Part shown: positions 1 through 10,720 of the stretch, in pieces
Layout: the number at the start of each line of letters is the position of its first letter
Numbering within the stretch: position 1 is the stretch's first letter
Assembly: GCA_934365155.1 (NCBI GenBank)
Contig: CAKRMZ010000003.1
Span: 1 to 64,000 of the forward strand
Length of the DNA: 64,000 nt
Reading direction: 5' to 3'
DNA from: an uncultured Eubacteriales bacterium
GTDB lineage: Bacteria > Bacillota > Clostridia > Oscillospirales > CAG-272
The notes under the pieces: model-generated
Database searches by the model: none
What the model saw: only the letters and a program-made list of their open reading frames with translations
What the model was told of the DNA's origin: nothing
Translations under genes and position numbers: made by a program

Positions 1-39
1 TATATATGCAGGATTTTCCCTGAAAGGAATTCAAAACGA

Positions 40-1527
40 ATGAATGAAAGTAAAGGATCTTATCAGCAAATATGGGATCAGGTTTTGGAAATTATCGGCG
101 ATAAATTTTCCGCTCCCATCATGGATCTTTGGTTTAACTGTCTCTCTCTCGAATTTTTAAGTGACCAGTATGCCGTTTTAGTCACCAAAGAAGACTATAA
201 ACGGGATATTATCCAAAGCAAATACAGCGAATATATTTCAAAATGTTTTGAAACCGTACTCGGATTTGACGTTATGACACTCATCTATTCCAGCGAAAAA
301 TTCAAAGGCGATCCCGGTCCCATTCTCTCCAATATTCATGAGCGTATGGACAAAGGAATTCCCCTTTTGCCGGGACTTGACTCCGCTCTTTCAATTACAC
401 CGAAAGAAATCGATGACACGGAGGAAACTCAAAGTCCCGCCGAAGAGTCGGATTCCGCCGAGGAAAGCAACGAACCGACCTACTATGTTTCCGAAGGCGG
501 CTCTCAAAATAACATTAAAAGCCTTTTTACCTTTGAAAATTTCATTGTCGGCTCTTCAAACACATTGGCCTACGCTGCCTGCGTGGCAGTATCGAAAAAA
601 CCAGCGGTCCTCTATAACCCCTTATTTATCTACGGACCCAGCGGACTCGGAAAAACACATCTTCTGTATGCCATTATCAATACCATGTCCGAGCGATTCC
701 CGAAATCCCGGATTGTGTATGTGAAAGGCGAAACCTTTACTAATCAGCTCATTGAAAGCATCACCTATAAAACCACCGGTGAATTCCGTCAGAAGTTTCG
801 GAAAGCCGACGTGCTTTTAATTGACGACGTCCAATTCATCGCAGGAAAGGTTGCCGTTCAAGAGGAAATATTCCACACCTTCAATGAACTTTACGAAGCT
901 GGAAAACAGATTATCTTTACATCTGACCGTCCTCCCAAGGATATCAATCCTTTAGAGGACCGAATCAAAAGCCGTTTTGAGCAAGGCTTGATTGTGGATA
1001 TTCAGCCCCCGGACTTAGAGCTCCGAATTGCAATTTTAAAGCGCAAAACACAGGAAATGGGAATTGTCGTTCCTAATGAAGTATTAAGCTTTTTAGGCGA
1101 TAAATTAGACAGCAATATCCGGCAGATTGAAGGAATCATTAAAAAACTCCGCGCATTTTGCCAGCTCAACAATTCTCAGATCACCTTAGAGCTTGCACGA
1201 AATTCCATCAATGATATTATCAGCGGAGTGGAACCGGTGGAAATCACCATTGATAAAATTTTTGCAAAAACCGCCAAAAAATACGGCGTTCAGGTTTCGG
1301 ATATCAAAGGAAAAAAACGAACCAACGAAATTGCTCAGGCACGTCACATCTGCATTTATTTGATCCGAAATCTGACAGAGCTTTCTTATCCGTCCATCTG
1401 CAAACTTTTAAATCGCGATCACAGCACAGTTATGTCATCAATCGAACAAGTGGAAAAGAAAATGAAAGAAAGCATCTCTTTTGATTCCGAAATCAAAGAT
1501 TTGATGAAAGAAATTAAAAATAACTGA
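40..1527 (+). CDS. dnaA: Chromosomal replication initiator DnaA
   Basis: DnaA binds 9-bp boxes at oriC as an ATP-dependent filament and melts the unwinding element. The 495-aa product has the full family architecture: an N-terminal interaction domain, an acidic linker (about 105-160) longer than usual, Walker A GPSGLGKT (199-206), Walker B LLIDDVQF (259-266), and the box-reading helix-turn-helix signature RDHSTVM (459-465). AAAGGA lies 11 nt before the ATG. It is followed by the origin-like gap and dnaN, the standard Firmicutes order. Its own promoter lies upstream of the window. Confidence 0.98.
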   Translation: MNESKGSYQQIWDQVLEIIGDKFSAPIMDLWFNCLSLEFLSDQYAVLVTKEDYKRDIIQSKYSEYISKCFETVLGFDVMTLIYSSEKFKGDPGPILSNIHERMDKGIPLLPGLDSALSITPKEIDDTEETQSPAEESDSAEESNEPTYYVSEGGSQNNIKSLFTFENFIVGSSNTLAYAACVAVSKKPAVLYNPLFIYGPSGLGKTHLLYAIINTMSERFPKSRIVYVKGETFTNQLIESITYKTTGEFRQKFRKADVLLIDDVQFIAGKVAVQEEIFHTFNELYEAGKQIIFTSDRPPKDINPLEDRIKSRFEQGLIVDIQPPDLELRIAILKRKTQEMGIVVPNEVLSFLGDKLDSNIRQIEGIIKKLRAFCQLNNSQITLELARNSINDIISGVEPVEITIDKIFAKTAKKYGVQVSDIKGKKRTNEIAQARHICIYLIRNLTELSYPSICKLLNRDHSTVMSSIEQVEKKMKESISFDSEIKDLMKEIKNN

Positions 1528-1800
1528 TTTTCCACACCTTCTGTTGAGAATATTCTGTTTTTTCTGCGGACAAGTTTTGTGCAAAATCGCCTGTGAATTC
1601 TGTGGGGTTTTCCTTTTTGTGGATAACTGATTTTTATCAACAATTTCCTCACATGGAAAATTACAGGATTCTTCACAGGAAGATTGTCCCAAAGTATCGA
1701 TTTTTTGCAGGATTCAGAACTTTTCAACAAAATATACAGGCTCTACTACCTCTACTATTACGAATCTATATATTATTTTATATGATATATACATCCGCAA
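1528..1800. other. Probable oriC between dnaA and dnaN
   Basis: This dnaA-dnaN gap holds three sites matching the DnaA box consensus TTWTNCACA: TTTTCCACA (1528-1536, plus), TTTTGCACA (1578-1586, minus) and the perfect TTATCCACA (1618-1626, minus). One-mismatch sites are TTATCAACA (1634-1642) and TTTTCAACA (1721-1729). Directly after the last one, CTACTACCTCTACTATTA (1743-1760) reads on the complementary strand as repeated 3'-GAT triplets, the DnaA-trio. It is followed by AT-rich sequence (1761-1796) expected to be the unwinding element. The arrangement matches the B. subtilis incC/DUE side of oriC. An upstream box cluster before dnaA would be outside the window. Function is inferred from position and motifs. 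Confidence 0.8.
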
Positions 1801-1826
1801 TTTTCCAAAAAAGGAGAACATGCATT

Positions 1827-2993
1827 ATGAAGCTGATATTTAATAAATCTACATTGCAAAAAGCCATTGCACCGGCACTTTGTGCCATTGCCTCCAATAC
1901 ATCGATTCCGGCAACAGAGGGAATCCAGTTTAAAGCGGATGATATGAGCAATCAGTGTCAGCTCACAAGCTTCGATCTCTCCAAAGGTGTACGCAGTACG
2001 ATTGAAGCACAGGTAATTAAGGGCGGCTGTGTTATTATTAATGCTTCAAAGCTCAGTCAGATTGTCAAAGCAATGCCGGGCGATATCACAATTGATGTTG
2101 ATTCTAATTATGTGGCTAAAATTTCGAGCGGAAGAAGTGAATTTTCCATTCATGTACTTCCCGGAGAGGATTTTCCGAATTTACCGGAGTTACGCGGCGA
2201 TCGGGGCTTTGAAATCTCTCAAAAGACACTCAAAAAAATGATCAGTCAAACGATTTATGCAGCTGCAATCAACGATATGCGTCCTGCACTGAACGGAGAA
2301 TTTATAAAAATTCAGGATAATCAAATTACCATGGTTAGCTGTGACAGCTTCCGCATTGCGATCAAAGAAGAAATTTCGGAAATCGGCAATAAATGCGCCG
2401 AAAAGGGAGAAATGAATTTTTCGTTTATAGTTCCTACCAAAACAATGAGCGAGCTTCATCGTCTTCTTTCCGATGATGAGGACGCGAAAGTAACGGTTTT
2501 GCTTTCCCGGAAGCATGTAATCTTTTTCTTAGATGATCTGATTTTCTTTTCCCGTTTGATAGACAGCGAATATATCGATTATGCGCGTTTTATTCCCAAT
2601 GAATTCAAAACGACATGCATTATAGAAAAGGACGAGCTTTTGGGCAGCTTGGAGCGTGCCTCTTTGGTCACGGAAGATCGCACCTTAGGACAAGAAAAGG
2701 GACCGGTAAAACTGAGTTTCCAAGAAAATTCATTGGTGGTATCCAGTGTATCGGTATCCGGTACTTCTTTTGATGAGATTCACACTCAAAACACAGGAGA
2801 TATGCTTACCATCGGATTCAATTGTCGTTATCTTATGGATTCTATCCGGGCGACAGACAGTGAAAAAATCAAACTTTCTCTGATTTCTCCGCTGATGAGT
2901 ATGATTGTTGAGCCGGTTTACGGAGAAGATGAAAATCCGAGCGGAAAATTTATATTTGCCGTCACGCCGGTGCGCATGAAAGATACGAAATAA
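1827..2993 (+). CDS. dnaN: DNA polymerase III subunit beta (sliding clamp)
   Basis: DnaN forms the dimeric ring that tethers DNA polymerase III and repair proteins to DNA. The product is 388 aa from MKLIFNKSTLQKAI, matching the usual length and N-terminus of clamp proteins. The frame stays open upstream into the origin, but the ATG at 1827 with AAGGAG at 1811-1816 is clearly the start, because the upstream extension is origin sequence. The C-terminus ends in FAVTPVRMKDTK, the conserved clamp tail region. The stop codon overlaps the recF start by one base, so dnaN and recF are translationally coupled. Confidence 0.97.
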   Translation: MKLIFNKSTLQKAIAPALCAIASNTSIPATEGIQFKADDMSNQCQLTSFDLSKGVRSTIEAQVIKGGCVIINASKLSQIVKAMPGDITIDVDSNYVAKISSGRSEFSIHVLPGEDFPNLPELRGDRGFEISQKTLKKMISQTIYAAAINDMRPALNGEFIKIQDNQITMVSCDSFRIAIKEEISEIGNKCAEKGEMNFSFIVPTKTMSELHRLLSDDEDAKVTVLLSRKHVIFFLDDLIFFSRLIDSEYIDYARFIPNEFKTTCIIEKDELLGSLERASLVTEDRTLGQEKGPVKLSFQENSLVVSSVSVSGTSFDEIHTQNTGDMLTIGFNCRYLMDSIRATDSEKIKLSLISPLMSMIVEPVYGEDENPSGKFIFAVTPVRMKDTK

Positions 2994-4093
2994 TGATTTG
3001 CCGTGAAACGGAATATTATAATTTTCGAAATATTAAAGAAAAGAATATTAAATTCAGTGACCGAGTCAATGTGATTTACGGAGATAACGCGCAGGGAAAA
3101 ACCAATATTTTAGAAAGTATTTATCTTTTTTCATCCACCAAAAGCTTCCGGACCAAAAAAGAAGAGGAACTGATTTCCTTCGGAAGCGACCGTGCAGAAA
3201 TAAAAATGCTCTATTATTCGGAAAAAACGGAAAACAAAATGAGCATTCAATATTTTAAAAATGAAAAACGGTTGCTAAAGAAAAACGGTGTGACGATGGA
3301 AAAGGTCAGCGAATTTATCGGAAATTTTCGCTCTGTTCTTTTTTCTCCCGATCATTTATCTATGGTGAAGGACGGACCTTTTTACCGAAGAAATTTTTTA
3401 GATATGGCCATTGCGCAGATTCGACCGTCCTATGTGCGATTTTATCAGAAATATTCTGCGATTTTACGTCAGAGAAACTGTCTGCTTCGTGAGGCGTCCA
3501 AAGGAACGGGCCTTAGCGATACGATTGAAATTTTTGATATTCAGCTTGCTCAGGCGGCATCTGTCATCGCCGTGATGAGGCAGGAATACTTACAAAAACT
3601 CGAAGAGGCTGCGGCAAAAATATACAGTGAAATCGCTCTGCAGAAAGAGAAATTTGAGATCATTTATCAAAGCGAAGAAATGAAAGAAAAGGCAGATAAA
3701 GATACTTTTTTACAATTTTATTTGAAGAAGTATTCGGAGAACAAGGAGAGAGAGATTCGTTACGGAACAACGCTTTTCGGTCCGCACAGAGATGATTTTT
3801 CTTTTTATCTTGACGGGAATGATGCTCGTTTGTATGCTTCACAAGGGCAGGCACGAAGTATTGTATTGGCGCTGAAATTAGCCGAGGGAGAACTTTCAAA
3901 GGAATTGTGCGGCGAATATCCGGTGTTCCTTTTGGATGATATTTTAAGTGAACTGGATATGCACAGACAAAGCTTTCTTCTTTCTCTCATTTCAGACCGA
4001 CAGATTATTATTACGAGCTGTATCGACGAAACACTAAAGAGTTTTCCGCAGGCAAATCAGATTTGTATCCGGAACGGAAAAGTAGAGCAGTAG
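2993..4093 (+). CDS. recF: DNA replication and repair protein RecF
   Basis: RecF is an SMC-like ATPase that loads RecA at gaps through the RecFOR pathway. The 366-aa protein has Walker A GDNAQGKT (from residue 30), the ABC-type signature SQGQARS (from 283) and Walker B FLLDD (312-316) followed by ILSELD, all intact and at the usual spacing. The ATG overlaps the dnaN stop (TAATG). The dnaN-recF-remB-gyrB order is the classic Firmicutes origin cluster. Confidence 0.97.
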   Translation: MICRETEYYNFRNIKEKNIKFSDRVNVIYGDNAQGKTNILESIYLFSSTKSFRTKKEEELISFGSDRAEIKMLYYSEKTENKMSIQYFKNEKRLLKKNGVTMEKVSEFIGNFRSVLFSPDHLSMVKDGPFYRRNFLDMAIAQIRPSYVRFYQKYSAILRQRNCLLREASKGTGLSDTIEIFDIQLAQAASVIAVMRQEYLQKLEEAAAKIYSEIALQKEKFEIIYQSEEMKEKADKDTFLQFYLKKYSENKEREIRYGTTLFGPHRDDFSFYLDGNDARLYASQGQARSIVLALKLAEGELSKELCGEYPVFLLDDILSELDMHRQSFLLSLISDRQIIITSCIDETLKSFPQANQICIRNGKVEQ

Positions 4094-4114
4094 CAGAGAG
4101 AGGCGGCCTTTTTT

Positions 4115-6321
<2,207 letters not shown>

Positions 6322-6338
6322 AACATTAAATTCATAAC

Positions 6339-6373
6339 AAAAAGGACATCAACCGAAGTTGATGTCCTTTTTT
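6339..6373. terminator. Bidirectional terminator between gyrB and folT
   Basis: A perfect hairpin GGACATCAAC / GTTGATGTCC with a CGAA loop is flanked by A and T runs on opposite sides, so it can stop transcription of both converging genes, gyrB (plus) and folT (minus). Confidence 0.93.
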
Positions 6374-6382
6374 ATGTTGAAA

Positions 6383-7111
6383 TTATTTTACATAGAAATA
6401 AAGATAATACAGCACGACCGTGGCCGCGATACAAACAACAAACAATGCGGCAAGGAAAAGAAAGTGTCTTTTATCCATTTTCATTTTGGACTGTTCCGGC
6501 GATACCAAAGAGAGAGACCGCAAAAAAGGCATCATGGAGTTCAAGAACAGGACCAGTAAAATAGATTGTGCCGGATATAGAATAATGTTTTTGACCACCT
6601 TCGGAATACTCAAAAAAGCAGTGCTCTTGCCGTAAAATTTCATCATATAGAAAATATTGATAAACGAATCAAACAGAATCGTGCAGAAAATCGTAACGGC
6701 AAAGCGTGAAAGAAATACACGCACAGTGGAAAGCTTGCTCCGATATAAAAACAGGGCAAAGATGAGCGATCCTAACATTTCGGACACTGTGTACGGAAAG
6801 AACCACGGACCACTCGGAAATAGAAGATATCCGATGGAATCACTGATGCAACCGCCGAGAAGTCCCAGCAGCGGACCGTAAATCATGGATCCTAAGGCAT
6901 TAAAGAAAAATCCGAATGTGATGTAGCAATTGCTGATGGCCGGTATCGGAATTCGGTACGCTTTGACTACAATACGCAACGCCGTGATAACGGCACAGAT
7001 TACAAGCATACGCACATCGGTGAATTCTTTGGCCGCCGATTGCCAATATCCTTTGCAGAATGGGTGAGTGAACAGACGTGTTCGTTGGGAGGAATTGGAT
7101 AAGCTTTGCAT
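6383..7111 (-). CDS. folT: Folate-family ECF transporter S component
   Basis: This is the substrate-binding membrane subunit of an energy-coupling-factor transporter that imports folates. It needs a shared EcfA/A'/T module encoded elsewhere. The 242-aa protein has about six hydrophobic segments beginning near residue 35, and the FPSGPWFFPYTVSEMLGS stretch typical of FolT-type S components. A GGAG site lies 7 nt before the ATG at 7111. The assignment is strengthened by a tetrahydrofolate riboswitch immediately upstream, since this riboswitch class controls folT in Firmicutes. The N-terminal ~30 polar residues are longer than in many homologues. Confidence 0.87.
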   Translation of the reverse strand: MQSLSNSSQRTRLFTHPFCKGYWQSAAKEFTDVRMLVICAVITALRIVVKAYRIPIPAISNCYITFGFFFNALGSMIYGPLLGLLGGCISDSIGYLLFPSGPWFFPYTVSEMLGSLIFALFLYRSKLSTVRVFLSRFAVTIFCTILFDSFINIFYMMKFYGKSTAFLSIPKVVKNIILYPAQSILLVLFLNSMMPFLRSLSLVSPEQSKMKMDKRHFLFLAALFVVCIAATVVLYYLYFYVK

Positions 7112-7171
7112 GAAAAACTCCGTTTCTATGAACTCGTCCCGCTGTTTAATATATCAAGCTTTGGTCGATAT

Positions 7172-7284
7172 ATGGGATAGCGAGATGCGATCTTTGCACC
7201 GCAAGACAGAAGTTACATGTCTTTTCGTCCTGCAGACAACTCTCCGTTCCGCAGGCACTTGACGCGCAAAAATCTACTCTATTC
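7172..7284 (-). promoter_or_regulatory. Tetrahydrofolate (THF) riboswitch
   Basis: Read on the minus strand, the leader shows the conserved blocks of the THF riboswitch in order: AGAGTAGAT, GCGCGT.AAGTG, a GGAGAGTTGTCT segment, GGACGAA, then GCGGTGCAAAGATCGCATC. The stems pair: P1 ATAG/CTAT, P2 TTTTTGC/GCAAAGA, P3 CCTGC/GCAGG and P4 AGACA/TGTCT. It ends about 60 nt before the folT start. The short spacing and the absence of a strong terminator suggest control at translation initiation. THF binding would be expected to lower folT expression. Confidence 0.9.
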
Positions 7285-7340
7285 ATATATATAATATATA
7301 AAATTTTGAGAGCCGATGGGAATAAAGAAGGAATGACGTA

Positions 7341-7886
7341 TCAGTCATGAATTCGCAAGGTGGAAAGAAGCTCGTTAAAATGAGTGTGTTGCGCCTCGCT
7401 GATGTCATCCACCTCTAAAAAGTAAATTTGCACAAATCCGCGAGCGGTATTAAAGAAGTATACACCGCCCTGTCGAATTTTGTCTCCGGAAAAAGGGATA
7501 TACTTTGCATCATATCCGCAGATCTCTGCTTTTTGTGTTTTTTGTACCGAAAAATCCGAAAGAGTAGCTAAAATTGTTTTTTCTGCTTCACTCATTTTTT
7601 GTCGTTGCCCGGTATAAGCAATTTCTGCCGAATACGCTTCGGGACAATAAACAGAAACTTGGTTCGGTTCTTCCACATCAATTTCGACAATATCCGTGCC
7701 GGATTGATAAAAAAATGTGATAAGTCCGTTGTTTGCGCTGTAGAGCGCTCCCGGATAGGAAAGGGAGGATGCATCAGCGGCTTCTTTTGCGTGATCTTCC
7801 GCCGTTTGATTGCAGCTGCAAAGTCCGATGCATGTAAGCAAGGACAAAAAAATCACGAGGCATTTCCGAAGGGAAGAGAGAGTCAT
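7341..7886 (-). CDS. Predicted lipoprotein of unknown function
   Basis: The 181-aa product starts with a lipoprotein signal peptide: a charged start, a hydrophobic core LVIFLSLLTCIGL and a lipobox ending LCSC, giving a lipidated Cys at about residue 25. The mature part looks like a single alpha/beta domain with alternating strands. I do not recognise the family with certainty; a PsbP/DcrB-like fold is possible but only a guess. It lies 18 bp downstream of the cation transporter gene on the same strand, so it is probably co-expressed with it. Confidence 0.75.
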   Translation of the reverse strand: MTLSSLRKCLVIFLSLLTCIGLCSCNQTAEDHAKEAADASSLSYPGALYSANNGLITFFYQSGTDIVEIDVEEPNQVSVYCPEAYSAEIAYTGQRQKMSEAEKTILATLSDFSVQKTQKAEICGYDAKYIPFSGDKIRQGGVYFFNTARGFVQIYFLEVDDISEAQHTHFNELLSTLRIHD

Positions 7887-7904
7887 CCGTCAAAATCTCC
7901 TTTC

Positions 7905-9074
7905 TCAGATGAACAAATCATCCATATGTATTTTTATCTGATAGCGTGAGTCCATTTGCTGAAGCTTCTTTGTCAGCTCATCGCATATGGCTTGCTTTTG
8001 ATGCGGTTTAAACTGTGCGGGGACGGCCAAATCAAAAAGAACGTTGATTTGATTTTCGCCGTCCGTGATTCGAAAATCGTGCAGCGAACAAGCCGGATTA
8101 ATGGAGGATAGAATTTCCTCGGCGGCTTTGTGAATCCGATTTGTTTTTTCGCACTGCGTTGAAATCGGGTCCATATGAATCACTATGGTAATTCCGGTTT
8201 GTTCTTGAATCCGGGTTTCCGCTTCATCAATAATTTCATGCATGCGGACAATATCAACGGTGTCCGGCACTTCGGCATGGACCGAAGCAAATACCCGTCC
8301 GGGTCCGTAATCATGAACAATCAGATCATGAATGCCGACCACATTTTCTGCTTGCATCAAAAGGGTTTTCAGTTGCTGTACCAGTTCCGGTTCGGGCGGA
8401 CGTCCGAGCAGGGTGCTGATCGTGTCTTTTGCAAGACAGAAGCCGTTGTAAAGAATTAAAGCCGAAACCAAAATGCCGGCAACCGCGTCGAAGGGAAACG
8501 AGATAAAATGTCCTAACACGGTAGACAGAATCACGGCTAAAGTAGCATAGACGTCGGAGATGCTGTCGGCAGATGCTGCGCGAATCACATCGGAGCCGGA
8601 TATGCGCCCGAGATAACGGTTGTAAGAAAACATCCAAAGCTTGATTGCCACCGAGAGGCACAGCAGTAAAAGTATCGGTAGGGAAAAAACAACCTTTTCG
8701 GGAGAAAAAAGCTTCGATAGGGAATTCTTGCCGAGCTCAAAGCCCATAAAAAGAATGACAAACGAAATAATCAGTGCAGTAATATATTCAATTCGACCGT
8801 GCCCGAAGGGGTGCTCCTTGTCGGGCGAGCGGCTGCTCATTTTTGCGCCGACTAAGGTAACGGCAGAGGTGCCGAGATCCGACAGGTTGTTAAAGGCATC
8901 GGACTGCACGGCAATACTGCCCATGATCAGGCCGGCCGAAAGTTTGATTGCGAACAGCACAAGATTGCAAACCATGCCCAAAATACCGGAAAGCATGCAA
9001 TATTGCTGCCGCAAAACGGGGTCGGATGAATTTTCGGCAGAGGGAATAAAGCGTTTGATCAGTAGCTTAATCAT
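7905..9074 (-). CDS. Cation diffusion facilitator family transporter
   Basis: This is a membrane proton-coupled divalent cation exporter (Zn, Mn or Fe class). The 389-aa protein has the CDF transmembrane domain with the metal-site pattern SDAFNNLSD (TM2) and a second HxxxD-type site near SADSISDVYA (TM5), plus the HPFGHGR loop. A cytoplasmic C-terminal ferredoxin-like domain (about 215-300) is followed by a roughly 80-residue extension resembling a second such domain. Which metal is exported cannot be told from sequence. It lies between hisS and a lipoprotein gene, all co-directional. Confidence 0.92.
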   Translation of the reverse strand: MIKLLIKRFIPSAENSSDPVLRQQYCMLSGILGMVCNLVLFAIKLSAGLIMGSIAVQSDAFNNLSDLGTSAVTLVGAKMSSRSPDKEHPFGHGRIEYITALIISFVILFMGFELGKNSLSKLFSPEKVVFSLPILLLLCLSVAIKLWMFSYNRYLGRISGSDVIRAASADSISDVYATLAVILSTVLGHFISFPFDAVAGILVSALILYNGFCLAKDTISTLLGRPPEPELVQQLKTLLMQAENVVGIHDLIVHDYGPGRVFASVHAEVPDTVDIVRMHEIIDEAETRIQEQTGITIVIHMDPISTQCEKTNRIHKAAEEILSSINPACSLHDFRITDGENQINVLFDLAVPAQFKPHQKQAICDELTKKLQQMDSRYQIKIHMDDLFI

Positions 9075-9097
9075 TGAATTTCAAAAATCCTTTGTCC

Positions 9098-10378
9098 TCA
9101 AGATAGCTTTTCAATCCAGCTTTCCGGTTGCGAAAGTATGATGTTTTCCTGCTCGCCGCTTTGCATATTTTTCAAAACGGCACAATCGCTCTGCAGCTCG
9201 TTGTCTCCGATGACGATAATATAGGAGGCACCGATTTTATCGGCGTATTTCATTTGCGCCTTCAAACTGCGCGAACAGATGTCGCTTTCGGCACGGATGC
9301 CGGCATGACGCAGTTTTTGTGCAGTGACGGCAGCAAAGGTCTCGGCGCTTTGGCCCATAGAAGCCAGATAAACGGCGGGGTGATCATCGGAGGTGTCGAT
9401 TTGCACACCGGATTGTTTCATGGCTTCAATCAACCGAGTGATGCCGGCGGCAAAGCCGATTCCGGCAAGGCTCGGACCGCCGAGCTGGCTGACCAGTCCG
9501 TCATAGCGCCCGCCTCCGAGAATGGTGCTTTGTGCGCCGATGCTCGGAACAATAAATTCAAAGACCGTGCGGGTGTAATAATCCAAGCCGCGCACGATTC
9601 CCGTGTCAATGACATAAGGGATGTTCATCTGATTCAGCTCATTGCAAAGCGCATCCATGTGAGTTTGGCAGTCGTTGCAAAGATGTTGAATGCTTTTGGG
9701 CGCCTCGGCGGCAATGGCTTTGCAGACGGGACTTTTGCAATCAAGAATGCGCATCGGATTTTTTTCAAGGCGTTCGCGACAAGTGTCACAAAGCTCATCC
9801 CGATGTGCTTCCAAATAGGATCGGAGCGCACTGTGATACTGCGGACGGCAGTTTTTGCAGCCGATGGAGTTTATATGCAAAACGGCATTTGTGATACCGA
9901 TCGTTTTCAGAAAGTCGTGTGCCAGCGCTAAAACCATGGCATCGGCGCTTGGGGATTCTGCCCCGAACATTTCGATTCCGAACTGATAAAATTCGCGGCT
10001 TCGTCCGGCCTGCGGCTTTTCATAACGGAAACAGTTAATCAGATATGCCAGTTTCAGCGGCATGGCATCATAGCATTTTCCGTTTTCGATAATGCTGCGG
10101 ACAATGCCGGCCGTTCCCTCCGGGCGCAAGGAGAAAGAGCGGTGTTCCCGATCCTCAAAAGTGTACATTTCCTTTTGGACGACGTCTGAGGTGTCACCGA
10201 CGCCGCGTGCAAACAGCTCGGTTGCCTCAAAGGTCGGAAAACGGATTTCATGGAATCCGTAGCGTTTGCAGACCGCGCGGGCCGCGTTTTCGATATGCAG
10301 CCATATCGGCATATCCTCGGGAAGGATATCCATGGTTCCGCGAGGCTTTTGGATAATGGTTTTTTTAGTTTTTTCCAT
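9098..10378 (-). CDS. hisS: Histidyl-tRNA synthetase
   Basis: HisRS charges tRNA-His. The 426-aa class II synthetase contains motif 2 (FRYEKPQAGRSREFYQFG), the HisA signature RGLDYYTRTVFEF and a C-terminal anticodon-binding domain. The frame is open upstream to 10657, but the real start is the ATG at 10378: it gives the family N-terminus (QKPRGTMDILPED) and has GGAG 8 nt upstream, and the extension would run through the divergent tRNA gene. Expression comes from its own promoter at 10448-10476. No T-box leader, common on Firmicutes synthetase genes, is visible. Confidence 0.97.
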   Translation of the reverse strand: MEKTKKTIIQKPRGTMDILPEDMPIWLHIENAARAVCKRYGFHEIRFPTFEATELFARGVGDTSDVVQKEMYTFEDREHRSFSLRPEGTAGIVRSIIENGKCYDAMPLKLAYLINCFRYEKPQAGRSREFYQFGIEMFGAESPSADAMVLALAHDFLKTIGITNAVLHINSIGCKNCRPQYHSALRSYLEAHRDELCDTCRERLEKNPMRILDCKSPVCKAIAAEAPKSIQHLCNDCQTHMDALCNELNQMNIPYVIDTGIVRGLDYYTRTVFEFIVPSIGAQSTILGGGRYDGLVSQLGGPSLAGIGFAAGITRLIEAMKQSGVQIDTSDDHPAVYLASMGQSAETFAAVTAQKLRHAGIRAESDICSRSLKAQMKYADKIGASYIIVIGDNELQSDCAVLKNMQSGEQENIILSQPESWIEKLS

Positions 10379-10447
10379 GGTGATCTCCGTATTTTCTGAA
10401 AATTTGCGGATAAATTCGCAAATATAAAATTTCGAATAATTTCTTTC

Positions 10448-10476
10448 ATTATAGCAAAAAAACCAATGAATGTAAA
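10448..10476 (-). promoter_or_regulatory. Sigma-A promoter of hisS
   Basis: On the minus strand TTTACA (10476-10471) and TATAAT (10453-10448) are separated by 17 nt, giving a leader of about 65 nt before hisS. It stands back to back with the tRNA-Thr promoter. Confidence 0.8.
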
Positions 10477-10496
10477 GAAATGCATCAAAATTTATG

Positions 10497-10525
10497 TTGA
10501 CAAGCCGAAAAAACTTTGCTATAAT
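10497..10525 (+). promoter_or_regulatory. Consensus promoter of tRNA-Thr
   Basis: TTGACA (10497-10502), a 17-nt spacer and TATAAT (10520-10525) form a perfect sigma-A promoter ending 18 bp before the tRNA 5' end, as expected for a stable RNA gene. Confidence 0.93.
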
Positions 10526-10543
10526 AGATTTCGCAGCAAATAA

Positions 10544-10619
10544 GCTACTATGGCTCAGTTGGTAGAGCACATCCTTGGTAAGGATGAGGTCATCGGTTCG
10601 ACTCCGATTAGTAGCTCCA
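10544..10619 (+). tRNA. tRNA-Thr (anticodon GGT)
   Basis: The 76-nt cloverleaf includes an encoded CCA end. The acceptor stem is GCTACTA/TAGTAGC, the D arm GCTCAGTTGGTAGAGC, the anticodon stem CATCC/GGATG with loop TTGGTAA (anticodon GGT, reading ACC/ACU Thr codons), and the T arm ATCGG-TTCGACT-CCGAT. It is a single-gene transcription unit with a perfect promoter and its own terminator. Confidence 0.98.
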
Positions 10620-10620
10620 T

Positions 10621-10649
10621 GGGATGTCCGATCGGGCATCCTTTTTTTG
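10621..10649 (+). terminator. Terminator of tRNA-Thr
   Basis: The hairpin GGATGTCCG/CGGGCATCC is followed by CTTTTTTT directly after the tRNA CCA end. Confidence 0.88.
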
Positions 10650-10676
10650 TGCATCAATTGAGGGCTTTATAAAAAC

Positions 10677-10716
10677 AAAAGACGGCTGTTCGGTCAAGAA
10701 CAAGTCCGTCTTTTTT
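10677..10716 (-). terminator. Terminator of the lipoylation operon
   Basis: A hairpin with outer stem AAAAGACGG/CCGTCTTTT and inner GTTC/GAAC lies 4 bp past the lplA stop on the minus strand. A and T runs on both sides make it potentially bidirectional. Confidence 0.85.
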
Positions 10717-10720
10717 GATT

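Noticed and set aside
1593..1826. N-terminal extension of dnaN through the origin
   Set aside because: Sequence is origin DNA with DnaA boxes; the ribosome site and family N-terminus are at 1827.
10379..10450. T-box leader for hisS
   Set aside because: No specifier-loop/antiterminator pattern; only a short 6-bp hairpin TTTGCG/CGCAAA is present.
10379..10657. 93-codon upstream extension of hisS
   Set aside because: Would cross the divergent tRNA-Thr gene and both promoters, and adds residues absent in the family.
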